From positions 1-64,000 of the forward strand of contig JAOASC010000002.1 of NCBI GenBank assembly GCA_025210295.1: DNA of 64,000 nt, written 5' to 3'. Below the pieces are notes generated by a model. It was given only the letters and a program-made list of their open reading frames with translations. It was not told where the DNA came from and did no database searches. Below, in pieces: positions 55,587-64,000 of the stretch; positions within the stretch are counted from its first letter, which is position 1, and every line of letters starts with the position of its first letter. The position numbers and the translations under genes are program-made. The DNA comes from Flavobacteriales bacterium. Lineage in GTDB: Bacteria > Bacteroidota > Bacteroidia > Flavobacteriales_D > Parvicellaceae.

Positions 55587-58382
55587 ATGCTTAAACGAAT
55601 TGTTTTTTTTGTTTTTCTTTTGGCAATAGCTGGGCAAGCTTTTGGGAAAGAGTTAATGCATTTGAATCTAAGTGGTAAAAAATTTGGCGTCATCTATGAT
55701 TTGATTGAGCACACAGGAAGAAATGAACTTGTTATTGCTTCTGAAAAAGGAGTTTTTACTTATTCAGGTAAAGTTTTAAAGCAAATTAAGTCAAGAGAAA
55801 AAGAGGTTTTTCATAAGCTAATTCTTTCCGAAGAAAGTATTTACGCGTTGAGTTTTAATGATGAGGTATTTGAAGTAAACGGTGATAGCTTGTTGTTGGT
55901 ATGTAAATTTGAAGTCAAAGAAACTGTTAACGGGTTCCTCGTCAATAATAAAGAAATATGTACCAGTACACCTCATAAATTGTTGACAGCCTTTAAAAAT
56001 GGTATTCAAAAAAATCCAGTTTTCATAGAGGGGTATAACTTAGGCCTTATTAAAGGGAAAGAGGCCAACTTTCTGCTAACCCAGCAAGCTGAACAAATTA
56101 TTTTTTATAACCTTAATCGCAAGGAAACGCATGCAATTACCTTTAATTATAAAATAGAGAAAGTCTTTTTTAATGAAAGTAGTAACTTTTTAATTGCAGG
56201 CCATCGTGTTTATAGAGTGATAGCTGATCGACAGGTGCTGGAAGAAATAACAGTTTTGCCGCAGCGGTTAGCTCATGTGAAGATTTTTGAAGTCAAAAAG
56301 ATAGGAGAGTATTGGATAGGGGTTGGTCATAATAATGGATTTTCGATGTACAATCAAAAAAGTGCAACTTGGACGCATTATTTTGATCAAATTTCCGTGC
56401 ATGCTGTCTTGAATGATTCCTTTGGGAATATTTGGTTAGGAACTAAATTTGAAGGACTTGTCCAAATCCCCTCGTTGGCACTTTTTGAATATAAAGTTAA
56501 TGCAGCTTTAAATGGAAAAGATAGAGTTGTTAAATCGTATTTTAATCAAGGGAAATTGTTTCTTGGTACTAACTTAGGGAATGTTATTGTTTATGACTTA
56601 AATTCGGATGATGTAAAGTTGATACCTCTCCAAAATAATGGAGAGGTACAAGCGATGTTTTTGAATGGGAATTTCTTATATGTTTACTGTGATCAACTGT
56701 ATAAAATTGATATTGCACGTGAACAGGTGTTAGAAACAGTTGCGATACACTCTACCAAGGCAATTTATGTAGATGAAGAAGTTTATTGCGCTACAGCTGG
56801 TGATTTTCAAAATATTTCTCAACAACTAAAAATCAATAAAGGGTATTGGCATACCTGTATCTATGTTGATACTTTAAAGAATAGATTTTATGTTGGAACA
56901 AAATCAGGAATCGTTGTTCTTAATAAAGCAACTTTTGAAGTACTTCAAAATATAAAAAGTTCTAATCAGGAGAAAGTTGTTGCTATCGCTAAGGTTAATG
57001 AGGAACTACTTTTTTATGGAACAAGAGGAGGTGTCTATGATACAACATTAAAGATGTTAGCTCAACTTTCTATCCCAAGTGTTAGAGGTGTTGTCTTATG
57101 GAAAGAGGGAGGACAGGTTATATACAATAAGACAGGTGCCATTTATGTCGCTAAAGGACAAGAGATAAAGCTTCATTTTATTTCACAAATGATTGGAGAG
57201 GAATCGATCATTTCTATTGAGAAATTTGGAAAAGACCTCTTGGTAATAACTGCTCAAAAAATCTTTATGATTAATGATTTTGATCATTTTATAGGGAAGA
57301 ATTTAAGCGCTAATTTTAAATTGCATCTAGAAACAGATTGTGCGTTAAATCTTGACGACGAAGTTGTGTTAAGTTATGATAATACAGGGATTCAATTTAA
57401 ACTAAGTACTAATGTGGATTTATCTTTTTTTTCTGAATATTTAATGTATTATCAGGTAGAGGGCGGAGCTAGAACACGGATTGAGCCTAATCAAGAAGGG
57501 GAGTATGTTTTAACATTAGAATTTGTTCCAGAGGGTAAGACAGCCATAACCTTTGAAGTAGAAGATTTTAACCATAGTCTCTTAGATCAATATAAGGTTC
57601 ATGTTGAAGTAGAGGCACCATTTTGGAAGTCGATATGGTTTATCTTTTTGGTGTTTAGTTTGTTAATAGTAGCGTTGTTGCTTTATCAAAGGCATAGAGT
57701 AGCGAAGTTGAATGTGGAAAATATAGCCAAAATTAAGCAAGAACAAATGAAGACCCGTTTGGTTCGTTCTGAATTAACAGCGATAAGGTCTCAAATGAAC
57801 CCTCATTTTGTTTTTAATACCTTGTCAACTATTCAATTGAAAATCGCTAAAAAGGAAACAGATGTAGCATTTAAACTTGTCCAAAAGTTTTCTTCTTTAA
57901 TGCGAGGGGTTCTAACGCACTCGCAGGTAGAAGTTATTGCTTTAAAAGAGGAGATAACCATACTCAAAAATTATATCGACTTAGAGCAAGAGCGGTTTGA
58001 AGACAGCATAGATATTCAGTTTTTTATTGATGAGACAATGGATTTATTGGATTACAGAATTCCTTCTTTGATTACACAGCCTATCGTTGAAAATAGTTTA
58101 CAGCATGGATTAAGACACCTTGAAGGTAAAAAGCAATTAGTGATAAGGGTTGTAAAGAAAAGTGAGGGGTGTTTTGTGATTGAAATTGTTGATAATGGAA
58201 TAGGTGTAACAGCAGCAAATAGAATAAATGAAGCTAATAATCAACGAAAGTCTTTTGCAATGTCAGCAATAAAAAAACGTATCAATTATATTAATTCTTT
58301 GGAGGGACTACATGTAAGCCTAAACGTAGCATCTAGTTCTAACGGTACGAAGACACAAATAGTAGTAAACGATTATGATTGA
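55587..58382 (+). CDS. LytS-type sensor histidine kinase with periplasmic beta-propeller
   Basis: A 931-residue membrane sensor. Signal peptide (MLKRIVFFVFLLAIAGQAFG), then a sensor of about 600 residues built of short strand repeats (FGNIWLGTKFEGLVQIPSL; NRFYVGTKSGIVVLNK), a two-component-type propeller. A Y_Y_Y-like domain lies at about 615-675, then a membrane helix near 680-705 and the kinase. The phosphate-accepting His740 lies in SQMNPHFVFNTL. The ATP-binding domain has SLITQPIVENSLQHGL and IVDNGIGV. It belongs to the LytS (His_kinase) class that pairs with LytTR regulators. Its stop overlaps the next gene by eight bases; that gene codes for the partner LytTR regulator. Confidence 0.9.
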   Translation: MLKRIVFFVFLLAIAGQAFGKELMHLNLSGKKFGVIYDLIEHTGRNELVIASEKGVFTYSGKVLKQIKSREKEVFHKLILSEESIYALSFNDEVFEVNGDSLLLVCKFEVKETVNGFLVNNKEICTSTPHKLLTAFKNGIQKNPVFIEGYNLGLIKGKEANFLLTQQAEQIIFYNLNRKETHAITFNYKIEKVFFNESSNFLIAGHRVYRVIADRQVLEEITVLPQRLAHVKIFEVKKIGEYWIGVGHNNGFSMYNQKSATWTHYFDQISVHAVLNDSFGNIWLGTKFEGLVQIPSLALFEYKVNAALNGKDRVVKSYFNQGKLFLGTNLGNVIVYDLNSDDVKLIPLQNNGEVQAMFLNGNFLYVYCDQLYKIDIAREQVLETVAIHSTKAIYVDEEVYCATAGDFQNISQQLKINKGYWHTCIYVDTLKNRFYVGTKSGIVVLNKATFEVLQNIKSSNQEKVVAIAKVNEELLFYGTRGGVYDTTLKMLAQLSIPSVRGVVLWKEGGQVIYNKTGAIYVAKGQEIKLHFISQMIGEESIISIEKFGKDLLVITAQKIFMINDFDHFIGKNLSANFKLHLETDCALNLDDEVVLSYDNTGIQFKLSTNVDLSFFSEYLMYYQVEGGARTRIEPNQEGEYVLTLEFVPEGKTAITFEVEDFNHSLLDQYKVHVEVEAPFWKSIWFIFLVFSLLIVALLLYQRHRVAKLNVENIAKIKQEQMKTRLVRSELTAIRSQMNPHFVFNTLSTIQLKIAKKETDVAFKLVQKFSSLMRGVLTHSQVEVIALKEEITILKNYIDLEQERFEDSIDIQFFIDETMDLLDYRIPSLITQPIVENSLQHGLRHLEGKKQLVIRVVKKSEGCFVIEIVDNGIGVTAANRINEANNQRKSFAMSAIKKRINYINSLEGLHVSLNVASSSNGTKTQIVVNDYD

Positions 58383-59094
58383 ATATATAGTAATTGATGA
58401 TGAGTCAAACCCTAGGGAGTTGCTCATTTATACCATTCGCTCATTAGGGTTGCCTTTTCGCTTAGTAGGAGAGGGAAAGAGTTTGTTAGAGGGAATAGAT
58501 TTGATTAAATCATTAAGGCCTAAGGTGGTTTTTTTGGATATACAAATGCCAGTTCACAATGGGCTTAATATTCGTAATTTTTTATCGGAGGAGGATTTCA
58601 ACTTTAAGTTAATTTTTGTGACAGCATATGATCAATATACTATTCAGGCAATAAGGTTGTCTGCCTTTGATTACCTCTTGAAACCAATTGAGTTGAATGA
58701 ATTAACAGATTGCTTAAATAGGGTGCTTAAAGAGAAAAACAGCAATGAAAAAGCTTATCAACAGCTAGCCTCTATAGAGCAAAAAAATGTTTTGGTGATC
58801 AAGTCCCATGGTGGAACACACTTTCTAAAAGTTGAAGCTATTGTTTTTATTGCTGCAGATGGGATGTATAGTCATTTTCAATTAGTGGATAAAGAACTGC
58901 TTTCTTCAAAGCCTTTAAAAGCTTATGAGGGACTACATGAAAAACTGTTTAGGTGCCATAGGAGTTATATAATAAATATTGATTATGTGTTGAAGATAGA
59001 GGGGCAAAATGTTATTTTGAAAGGAGGGGTTGAGGTTCCTATTTCAAGGCAAAATAAGTCAAGGCTTATTGAGGTTTTAAAAGTGAATTCATAG
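58375..59094 (+). CDS. LytTR response regulator (partner of the adjacent LytS-type kinase)
   Basis: A 239-residue regulator with an N-terminal receiver (acidic IDDE at 7-10, phosphate-accepting Asp55 in VVFLDIQMPV, Lys in LLKPIEL) and a C-terminal LytTR DNA-binding domain (about 137-239; LFRCHRSYIINIDYVLKIEG, GGVEVPISRQNKSRL). The start overlaps the kinase gene by eight bases, so the two are translated together. It probably binds direct-repeat sites upstream of envelope or exopolysaccharide genes; no target can be fixed from this window. Confidence 0.92.
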   Translation: MIEYIVIDDESNPRELLIYTIRSLGLPFRLVGEGKSLLEGIDLIKSLRPKVVFLDIQMPVHNGLNIRNFLSEEDFNFKLIFVTAYDQYTIQAIRLSAFDYLLKPIELNELTDCLNRVLKEKNSNEKAYQQLASIEQKNVLVIKSHGGTHFLKVEAIVFIAADGMYSHFQLVDKELLSSKPLKAYEGLHEKLFRCHRSYIINIDYVLKIEGQNVILKGGVEVPISRQNKSRLIEVLKVNS

Positions 59095-59103
59095 CATATA
59101 AAA

Positions 59104-59127
59104 AAAGCCAACTTAAGAGTTGGCTTT
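59104..59127. terminator. Shared bidirectional terminator between two LytTR regulator genes
   Basis: A 10-base-pair stem (59104-59113 with 59118-59127) around TAAG. On the minus strand the arm runs into seven U residues; on the plus strand three. It ends both converging regulator transcripts. Confidence 0.85.
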
Positions 59128-59147
59128 GTTATATTGTTACGTCTTTT

Positions 59148-59837
59148 TTATAAAAGGTTAAGCTTTTTAGATAAATCATCTTTATAAGCTTTTCCAATGC
59201 TTATTTGTTTATCTTTTATTAAAATATAATTGTCTTCAATTGATTTTATCTTATCCACTCTAATTACAAAAGAACGATGAACTCTAGTAAATTGGTCAGC
59301 TGGTAGTTTTGATACGATATCTTTCATTGTGCTCAAAATAGTGAATTTATCATCTTGAGTAAAAATACGCATATAATTTCCTAATGCCTCTATCCAAAGA
59401 ATATCTTCCGTATTGATTTGTACCAACTTAGAATCTGTTTTGATAAAGATGGTTTTATCTTTAGTGCTAATGTCTGCTCTATTGTCTTCAAAACGAGCTT
59501 TAGCCTTTTCTACAGCTTTCAAAAAACGAGGTAGAGTGATTGGTTTTTGGATGAAATCAGTTACATTATATTCGTAAGATTCCAAAGCATATTCAGTATG
59601 TGATGTGACTAAGATAACTTGTGGTAGTGGATTTAATGAGCGAATCATTTCCATACCATCCATTTTAGGCATTTCAATGTCTAAGAAAACCAAGTCTATG
59701 TGTTCTTCTTTAATAGCTTTAAAAGCTTCTACGGGGTCTGCGCACGATTTTATCAATTCAATATCAGAAGATTCTGCTATTAAATCTTCTATTACATTTC
59801 TTGATAAATCGTCGTCGTCAACTACAATAGTTCTCAT
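59148..59837 (-). CDS. LytTR response regulator (partner of the hybrid kinase)
   Basis: A 229-residue regulator. The ATG at 59837 was chosen; the in-frame TTG at 59843 would add two residues. The receiver has VDDDDLSRNVIEDLI, Asp53 in LVFLDIEMPKMDG and the Lys in IQKPITLP. The LytTR domain (about 128-229) has LWIEALGNYMRIF and FTRVHRSFVIRVDKIKSIED. It starts two bases after the stop of the hybrid kinase. Its receiver has a threonine/serine switch region (VTSHTEY). It is a different system from the convergent LytTR regulator, with its own sensor. Confidence 0.92.
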   Translation of the reverse strand: MRTIVVDDDDLSRNVIEDLIAESSDIELIKSCADPVEAFKAIKEEHIDLVFLDIEMPKMDGMEMIRSLNPLPQVILVTSHTEYALESYEYNVTDFIQKPITLPRFLKAVEKAKARFEDNRADISTKDKTIFIKTDSKLVQINTEDILWIEALGNYMRIFTQDDKFTILSTMKDIVSKLPADQFTRVHRSFVIRVDKIKSIEDNYILIKDKQISIGKAYKDDLSKKLNLL

Positions 59838-59839
59838 AT

Positions 59840-62566
59840 TCAAGTGATTAGATTTTGTTTTATTAAATTCAAGTCTTCAATCGATTGATTTAGAAGTTCC
59901 TCTAATTCGTCCACAATATCACTATTTTTATCAACTTCTCCAACTTCTTTTTTTAATTTTTCAATCTCTATCAAAAGTTCCTTGGCAGGCTGTATTCCCA
60001 TATAGCTTACATTCCCTTTTATTTTATGTGCTGTTTTTGCACATTCACTCCAGTTTTCCGTTGAGAATTGTTCTTTCAATAATGCAAAATCATGAGGGAT
60101 GTTTTTTAGGAAAAGGTCAATGTATTTGATGATTTTAGTTGGGTTGCCTCCTACTAATTCAGATAAACTAGATAGATCTACTAGAGAGGTTTTTAAAGCA
60201 ACTGGTTGATCAAGAGAAGTATTTTCAGAACTGTTGTTTTTATTTTCTGTTGAAGTTGGAACGTTGATGTATTGTTTGATTTTTTTGAAAAGGATTGCTG
60301 TGTTGATTGGCTTGGAAATATAATCATTCATTCCAACTTCATCACATCTTGTTGAAACGCCTTCGATGACATGAGCTGTCATCGCAATAATTGGGGTGTT
60401 TTGATTGGGATTGCTATGGTCTTCTCTTAGTTTTTTAGTGGTTTCAAAGCCATTCAGAACAGGCATTTGTAAATCCATCATAATGACATCAAATTTCTTG
60501 CGTTGAGACAGTTCAATTGCTTTTTGTCCATCTTCAGCAAGTGTAACTTCTACATTGTTTTCTTTCGAATAAACCAAATCATAAAAAATAGAGCGATTTA
60601 AGTCAGTATCATCAACAGCAAGTATCGAAACATTGCTAAGTTGCTCTGAAGCACTGTCATTGGCCAATTCTTCTATTTCTGTTTCGCTTTTTGGAAATTT
60701 GATGGTAAAACTAAATGTCGTTCCATGGTTGACCTTACTCTCGATTTCAATTTTACTACCCATTAATTCTACCAGTTGTTTGGTAATGGCTAAACCTAGA
60801 CCAGTTCCACCATAATGCCTGGAGGTGTCGATGCTCGCTTGCTGATAACTTTCGAATATTTTTTCTATTTTCTCATTGCTAATTCCTATTCCAGTGTCTT
60901 TTACTGTAAAACGCAAGGTAGCACTCTCTTGGTCTGTTTCTACAAGTTTAACATCCACTTGAACAGTCCCTTTTTCAGTAAACTTCAAGGCATTGTCAGT
61001 AAGGTTGAGCAATATCTGATTTATTCTAAGAGGATCAGCTTTGATGTGGTTGGGAACGCTTTCATCAATGTGATATGATAACGTGACCTCTTTGTCATGA
61101 GTCTTAAAGCTTAGAGAATCGATGAGGTCTAATACTATTTCTCTGATGGAAGTGTTTACTTTTTCGAGTTTAATAGCGCCTTTTTCAAGCTTTGCTAAAT
61201 CTAAGACATCGTTGACCAAAAATAAAATGTTGTTGGCGCTAGATTTAATCGTTTTCAGGTATTTAGTTTGTGTTTCATTGAGGTTGGTTTTTCCTAGCAA
61301 TTGAGTCATGCCTACCACAGCATTTAATGGAGTCCTGATTTCATGACTTGTAAATGTAAAGAATTCCTCTTTTTCTTGTTTAGACTTGTTGGCTGCTTTG
61401 GTGGCAAGAGCAAGGTCTTTGTTAATTTTGTTTTTTTGACGCAGGTTATAATATAAAGTGATACTGAATATGAGTACAATAATGGCAATAAATAAGAGAA
61501 TGTAAGTTCTTGTTCTTTCTGCTTCTAGCTCAATTCTTCTCTGTTGGTTTATTAGCGCAATTTCACCGTTTTTTCTTTCTATTTCTAATTGTGCTTCAAG
61601 TTCAGAAATTAACTTGGTGTCTTTTATTGCACAATAATATTTTTGGTAGTTATAGGCATTTTTAAAATCGTTATTTCTTTCATATACATTGGCTAGGTTT
61701 TCATATCCTTTTTTGATAAACGTTTGATGTCCACTCAATTCGGCAAATCCTAAACTGTTTTTCATGTAGATAATAGCATTATCATAGTCTTTAATTTCTT
61801 GATAATACTCTCCAAGAAAAAAGTTAATTTCAGAAAGCTCTTTTTTGTCATTTACGATTTCGAATTTTTGTAAAGACTTTTTTAAGGAAACAACACTTGC
61901 TTCATTTTGATGCGTTTGCCTTTGCATAATACCTACGTTTTTGTAGGCTATTCCTTGCATATAGATGTTGTCTGTTTGAAGAATATTATCTAAAGCTTCG
62001 ATATAGTACTGTGTCGAAATGTTATCCTTTTTTAATTGCTTGTTAAAATCCCCTAGAGAAGAGTTGGCTATAGATTTTATTAATGGATTTTTGATTTTGT
62101 CTCCAATTTTTATGGCGTTTAGAAAGTTTTCTTTTGCTAAATCTTCTTCTTTAGATGCAGCATAGACCTTTCCTATATTTATATACGCTGTAGCAATGGC
62201 TTTTTGGTTGGCATATTCTTTAGCAATATTTAGTCCCTGATTATGGTGAATTAAGGCCTGCTTGTAATTACCTATGTTTCGGTACAATTGCCCCAGTTGG
62301 TGAATGGCTTTTATTTTTTTTGTTGTATAATTAATGTTATTGCTAATCGCTATACTTGTTTTTGCATATTCAATAGCTTTATTAATATCATTAGGTTCTT
62401 TAGAAGACTCGTATAACTTTGATAGTTCAAAGGTAATTTCAGCAATTCTATCTTGGGGTAGTTCCGTTTTTAGCTTTTGTTCAAGTTCGGCAATTCTTTT
62501 TTTGTTTTGTCCAAAATTAACCTGAACAATGAGTAGCAAAAAAAATATTATTATTGGGCGTATCAT
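59840..62566 (-). CDS. Hybrid sensor histidine kinase with TPR sensor, receiver and HPt domains
   Basis: A 908-residue kinase. After a signal peptide (MIRPIIIFFLLLIVQVNFGQ), TPR-like repeats (about 25-320) form the sensor region; one reads YKQALIHHNQGLNIAKEY. A membrane helix follows at 354-376 (YILLFIAIIVLIFSITLYYNL). The HisKA domain has His408 in TSHEIRTPLNAVVG; the ATPase domain has Asn525 in NLTDNALKF and TGIGIS. A receiver (about 645-765) has Asp698 in VIMMDLQMPV. A C-terminal HPt domain has His847 in AHKIKGNVSYMG. A full phosphorelay (His-Asp-His) is thus in one chain, with the LytTR regulator next door as final acceptor. TPR sensors in this class may bind peptides or other proteins in the periplasm; the signal is unknown. 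Confidence 0.92.
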   Translation of the reverse strand: MIRPIIIFFLLLIVQVNFGQNKKRIAELEQKLKTELPQDRIAEITFELSKLYESSKEPNDINKAIEYAKTSIAISNNINYTTKKIKAIHQLGQLYRNIGNYKQALIHHNQGLNIAKEYANQKAIATAYINIGKVYAASKEEDLAKENFLNAIKIGDKIKNPLIKSIANSSLGDFNKQLKKDNISTQYYIEALDNILQTDNIYMQGIAYKNVGIMQRQTHQNEASVVSLKKSLQKFEIVNDKKELSEINFFLGEYYQEIKDYDNAIIYMKNSLGFAELSGHQTFIKKGYENLANVYERNNDFKNAYNYQKYYCAIKDTKLISELEAQLEIERKNGEIALINQQRRIELEAERTRTYILLFIAIIVLIFSITLYYNLRQKNKINKDLALATKAANKSKQEKEEFFTFTSHEIRTPLNAVVGMTQLLGKTNLNETQTKYLKTIKSSANNILFLVNDVLDLAKLEKGAIKLEKVNTSIREIVLDLIDSLSFKTHDKEVTLSYHIDESVPNHIKADPLRINQILLNLTDNALKFTEKGTVQVDVKLVETDQESATLRFTVKDTGIGISNEKIEKIFESYQQASIDTSRHYGGTGLGLAITKQLVELMGSKIEIESKVNHGTTFSFTIKFPKSETEIEELANDSASEQLSNVSILAVDDTDLNRSIFYDLVYSKENNVEVTLAEDGQKAIELSQRKKFDVIMMDLQMPVLNGFETTKKLREDHSNPNQNTPIIAMTAHVIEGVSTRCDEVGMNDYISKPINTAILFKKIKQYINVPTSTENKNNSSENTSLDQPVALKTSLVDLSSLSELVGGNPTKIIKYIDLFLKNIPHDFALLKEQFSTENWSECAKTAHKIKGNVSYMGIQPAKELLIEIEKLKKEVGEVDKNSDIVDELEELLNQSIEDLNLIKQNLIT

Positions 62567-62626
62567 TGTGATAAAGATGCTAAAAAAAAATGAAAATAAG
62601 TAAGAAAAAAATAGTAATAACGAAAA

Positions 62627-62656
62627 AAGGCCACTTGAAGATTCAAATGGCCTTTC
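62627..62656 (-). terminator. Terminator of the repeat coiled-coil gene
   Basis: AAAGGCCACTTGAA (62627-62640) pairs with TTCAAATGGCCTTT (62643-62656), with one G-U pair; the innermost bases form the loop. On the minus strand the arm ends in a U-run (complement of 62624-62629). Confidence 0.8.
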
Positions 62657-62678
62657 TGTTACAATTAGGTGAAATTGC

Positions 62679-63161
62679 TTATTTCTCCTCTTTCTTTACT
62701 TTAGTCACTTTATTGACAGTGTTTTCAATTTCTTCTTTCGCTGATTTAGCTTTTTGTGTAAGGTCTTCAGTTGTTGCTTTTACCTTGTTTGTAATTTCAT
62801 CTTGAGCAGATTTAGCCTTTTTAGTAATGTCTTCTTTTACTGTTTTAGCCTTTTCGGTTAAATCTTCTTTTGTTGAGTTGAATTTAGAAGTTACATCATC
62901 TTTAGTTTGATTCAATTTCTCTTCTAATTCTTTTAATATTGGAAATTGTTCAAATAGTTTTTCTTTATTTTTTTCAACATTAGCTTCAAAATCTTCCTTA
63001 GTTGAATCTATTGTTTTAAAGAAATCTCCAATAATGTTTTTCCCCTCATTGTCAGCTTTTTTTCCTGCCTCTACTAATGCATCAAACTTTTCTTTGATTT
63101 TTTCGTTTGATTCTGCTGTTAATCCTAATCCTGCGTATGCTAATGTTTTAATTAAATCCAT
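62679..63161 (-). CDS. LEA-like or phasin-like protein with 11-residue repeats
   Basis: A 160-residue protein rich in Lys, Glu, Asp, Thr and Ala, without signal peptide apart from the short hydrophobic MDLIKTLAYAGLGL start. Residues from about 90 to 155 form six consecutive 11-residue repeats of the type LTEKAKTVKED, ITKKAKSAQDE, ITNKVKATTED, LTQKAKSAKEE. The 11-residue period is typical of group 3 LEA and apolipoprotein-like amphipathic helices. Such proteins bind lipid surfaces or protect against drying and cold. The N-terminal half (EKIKEKFDALVEAGKKADNEGK) recalls phasins and polyhydroxyalkanoate-granule or similar coiled-coil proteins. No partner genes are near. Confidence 0.78.
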   Translation of the reverse strand: MDLIKTLAYAGLGLTAESNEKIKEKFDALVEAGKKADNEGKNIIGDFFKTIDSTKEDFEANVEKNKEKLFEQFPILKELEEKLNQTKDDVTSKFNSTKEDLTEKAKTVKEDITKKAKSAQDEITNKVKATTEDLTQKAKSAKEEIENTVNKVTKVKKEEK

Positions 63162-63423
63162 GGTCTGTTAAATTTTAAGTTTTTAATTGTTTGATAGGTC
63201 ATGGTCAATTATTGAACCAAAAAACTTTAATAGTTGGTGTTTGTAAGTGTTTTTTTTGTGGTTTTCTTTGTTTTTAAGGGGTTTGGGGTGTTTTTTTAAG
63301 ATTTGTAGGGTTAACTATAATTTCTGTTTAGTTTTATTGAAGTGTCTAAGTGGCAGTTTTAGAATGAACTATTTTGTAGGGTCTGGTTAAATTGACAGAT
63401 ATAGTTTATATTTGTCAGCAGTT

Positions 63424-63966
63424 ATGGTAGATATTGGTGGAAAATACTTTATAATTACTGGAGCGCCGAGTACAGGTAAATCTTCAGTTGTCAATGAGCT
63501 GGTTCGAAGAGGGTATGTTTGCCATGATGAAATAGCTAGACAGGTTATCAAAGAAAATCAAGGTAAGAATAATAACTTGTTACCTTGGGTTGATATGTTG
63601 GCATTTAGTGATGAGGTTTACAATAGAATGTTAGCATTATTAGATACTATTGAAGACGATTCTTTTTGTTTCTTAGATCGAAGTATGGTTGATTTGATAG
63701 GCTATATGGAGTTTGCAGGAAAAGAAGCTCCAAGTAGGTATGGAGAAGGTGCTAAAGTAGCAGGGTATTCAAAACAAGTCTTTTATATGCCTTTCTGGGA
63801 GGGTATTTTTGCCAATGATGAGCAACGTAAGGAATCTGTTGAAGAAGCAATGAATATAGATAAAGCCTTAAGAAAAGCTTATACCAATCTTGGGTTTAAA
63901 CTTGTAGAAGTTCCTAAAGGAACAATTGAAGAACGGGTTGATTTTATCTTGGAGGTTTTAAAATAA
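63424..63966 (+). CDS. P-loop NTPase, AAA_28 family
   Basis: A 180-residue NTP-binding protein. ATG 63424 is used; an in-frame TTG at 63412 was rejected. The Walker A loop is ITGAPSTGKSSVVNEL, followed by CHDEIARQVIKENQ and the Walker B-like segment SFCFLDRSMVDLIGYM. This matches the AAA_28 family of small predicted kinases or NTPases. The end reads VPKGTIEERVDFILEVLK. In some relatives the domain is fused to NadR-like nucleotide enzymes; here it stands alone. Substrate unknown. TATATTTG at 63407-63414 could be a -7 element, but the TTG upstream is only 12 bases away, so the promoter is uncertain. Confidence 0.85.
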   Translation: MVDIGGKYFIITGAPSTGKSSVVNELVRRGYVCHDEIARQVIKENQGKNNNLLPWVDMLAFSDEVYNRMLALLDTIEDDSFCFLDRSMVDLIGYMEFAGKEAPSRYGEGAKVAGYSKQVFYMPFWEGIFANDEQRKESVEEAMNIDKALRKAYTNLGFKLVEVPKGTIEERVDFILEVLK

Positions 63967-64000
63967 GAATTTTTAAAACTAAGGTTCTGTTTCTTAGTCT

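Noticed and set aside
63392..63414. TTG and TATATTTG pair as a promoter for the AAA_28 gene
   Set aside because: The spacer is only 12 bases, below the 17-23 expected, so only the -7 element is noted.
63162..63423. Possible small RNA or gene in the T/G-rich gap
   Set aside because: No open frame with coding character, no stable hairpin and no convincing promoter were seen.

Overview
The window is about 64 kb of AT-rich chromosome from a member of the Bacteroidota, most likely order Flavobacteriales. The family is uncertain; the many giant secreted proteins would suit a Crocinitomicaceae- or Cryomorphaceae-like marine bacterium. The evidence is type IX secretion (T9SS) sorting domains of both types, a PorP/SprF protein, LytTR regulators, an atp operon lacking atpD and atpC, a TonB-dependent receptor with an N-terminal carboxypeptidase-like domain, and a TTG-N19-TAnnTTTG promoter ahead of the atp operon. 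No rRNA, tRNA, CRISPR array, phage or insertion sequence was seen. No gene-free stretch exceeds 300 bases; the longest are 31462-31739, 63162-63423 and 49949-50175.

Layout. 1-10.7 kb: the end of a repeat protein with Ig-like and TPR parts, two translationally coupled M43 metalloproteases, a small beta-barrel protein and a large multidomain muramoyl-alanine amidase; the proteases and the amidase carry T9SS type A tails. 10.7-17.8 kb: aspartate kinase, then the atp operon (B-E-F-H-x-A-G) with an unrelated secreted-protein gene between atpH and atpA and two strong internal hairpins. 17.8-21.2 kb: an ArsA-HSP20 ATPase with a membrane LytTR regulator (minus strand) and a DUF4105/Lnb-like protein. 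21.3-28.7 kb: a 2114-residue adhesin with 16 tandem repeats and a type B tail, paired with its PorP/SprF partner. 28.7-38.5 kb: a YiaA/B protein, an unrecognised helical protein, a lipoprotein, a second giant type B protein with alternating modules, and a secreted unknown. 38.5-46.4 kb (minus strand): an ABC ATPase, a Cys-rich-headed methyltransferase, a TonB receptor, an HMA protein, an HYC_CC_PP protein, an AGMO-like hydroxylase and a multispanning protein. 46.6-51.1 kb: a PAP2-like protein, gpsA with a glycerolipid acyltransferase, and queG. 51.1-55.5 kb (minus strand): a decayed T9SS tail, an S41 peptidase, a LamG/LRR secreted protein and a secreted unknown. 55.6-62.6 kb: two LytTR two-component systems facing each other over a shared terminator. 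62.6-64 kb: an 11-residue-repeat coiled-coil protein and an AAA_28 NTPase.

Much of the window codes for the cell surface: six intact T9SS substrates (four type A, two type B), one decayed T9SS tail and one PorP/SprF partner. Housekeeping islands (ATP synthase, aspartate kinase, phospholipid precursors, queuosine) lie between them. The parts most worth a second look are the extra gene in the atp operon, the metal-handling cassette at 40.4-44.3 kb, the T9SS tail remnant at 51.1-51.3 kb, the ArsA-LytTR pair and the facing two-component systems.
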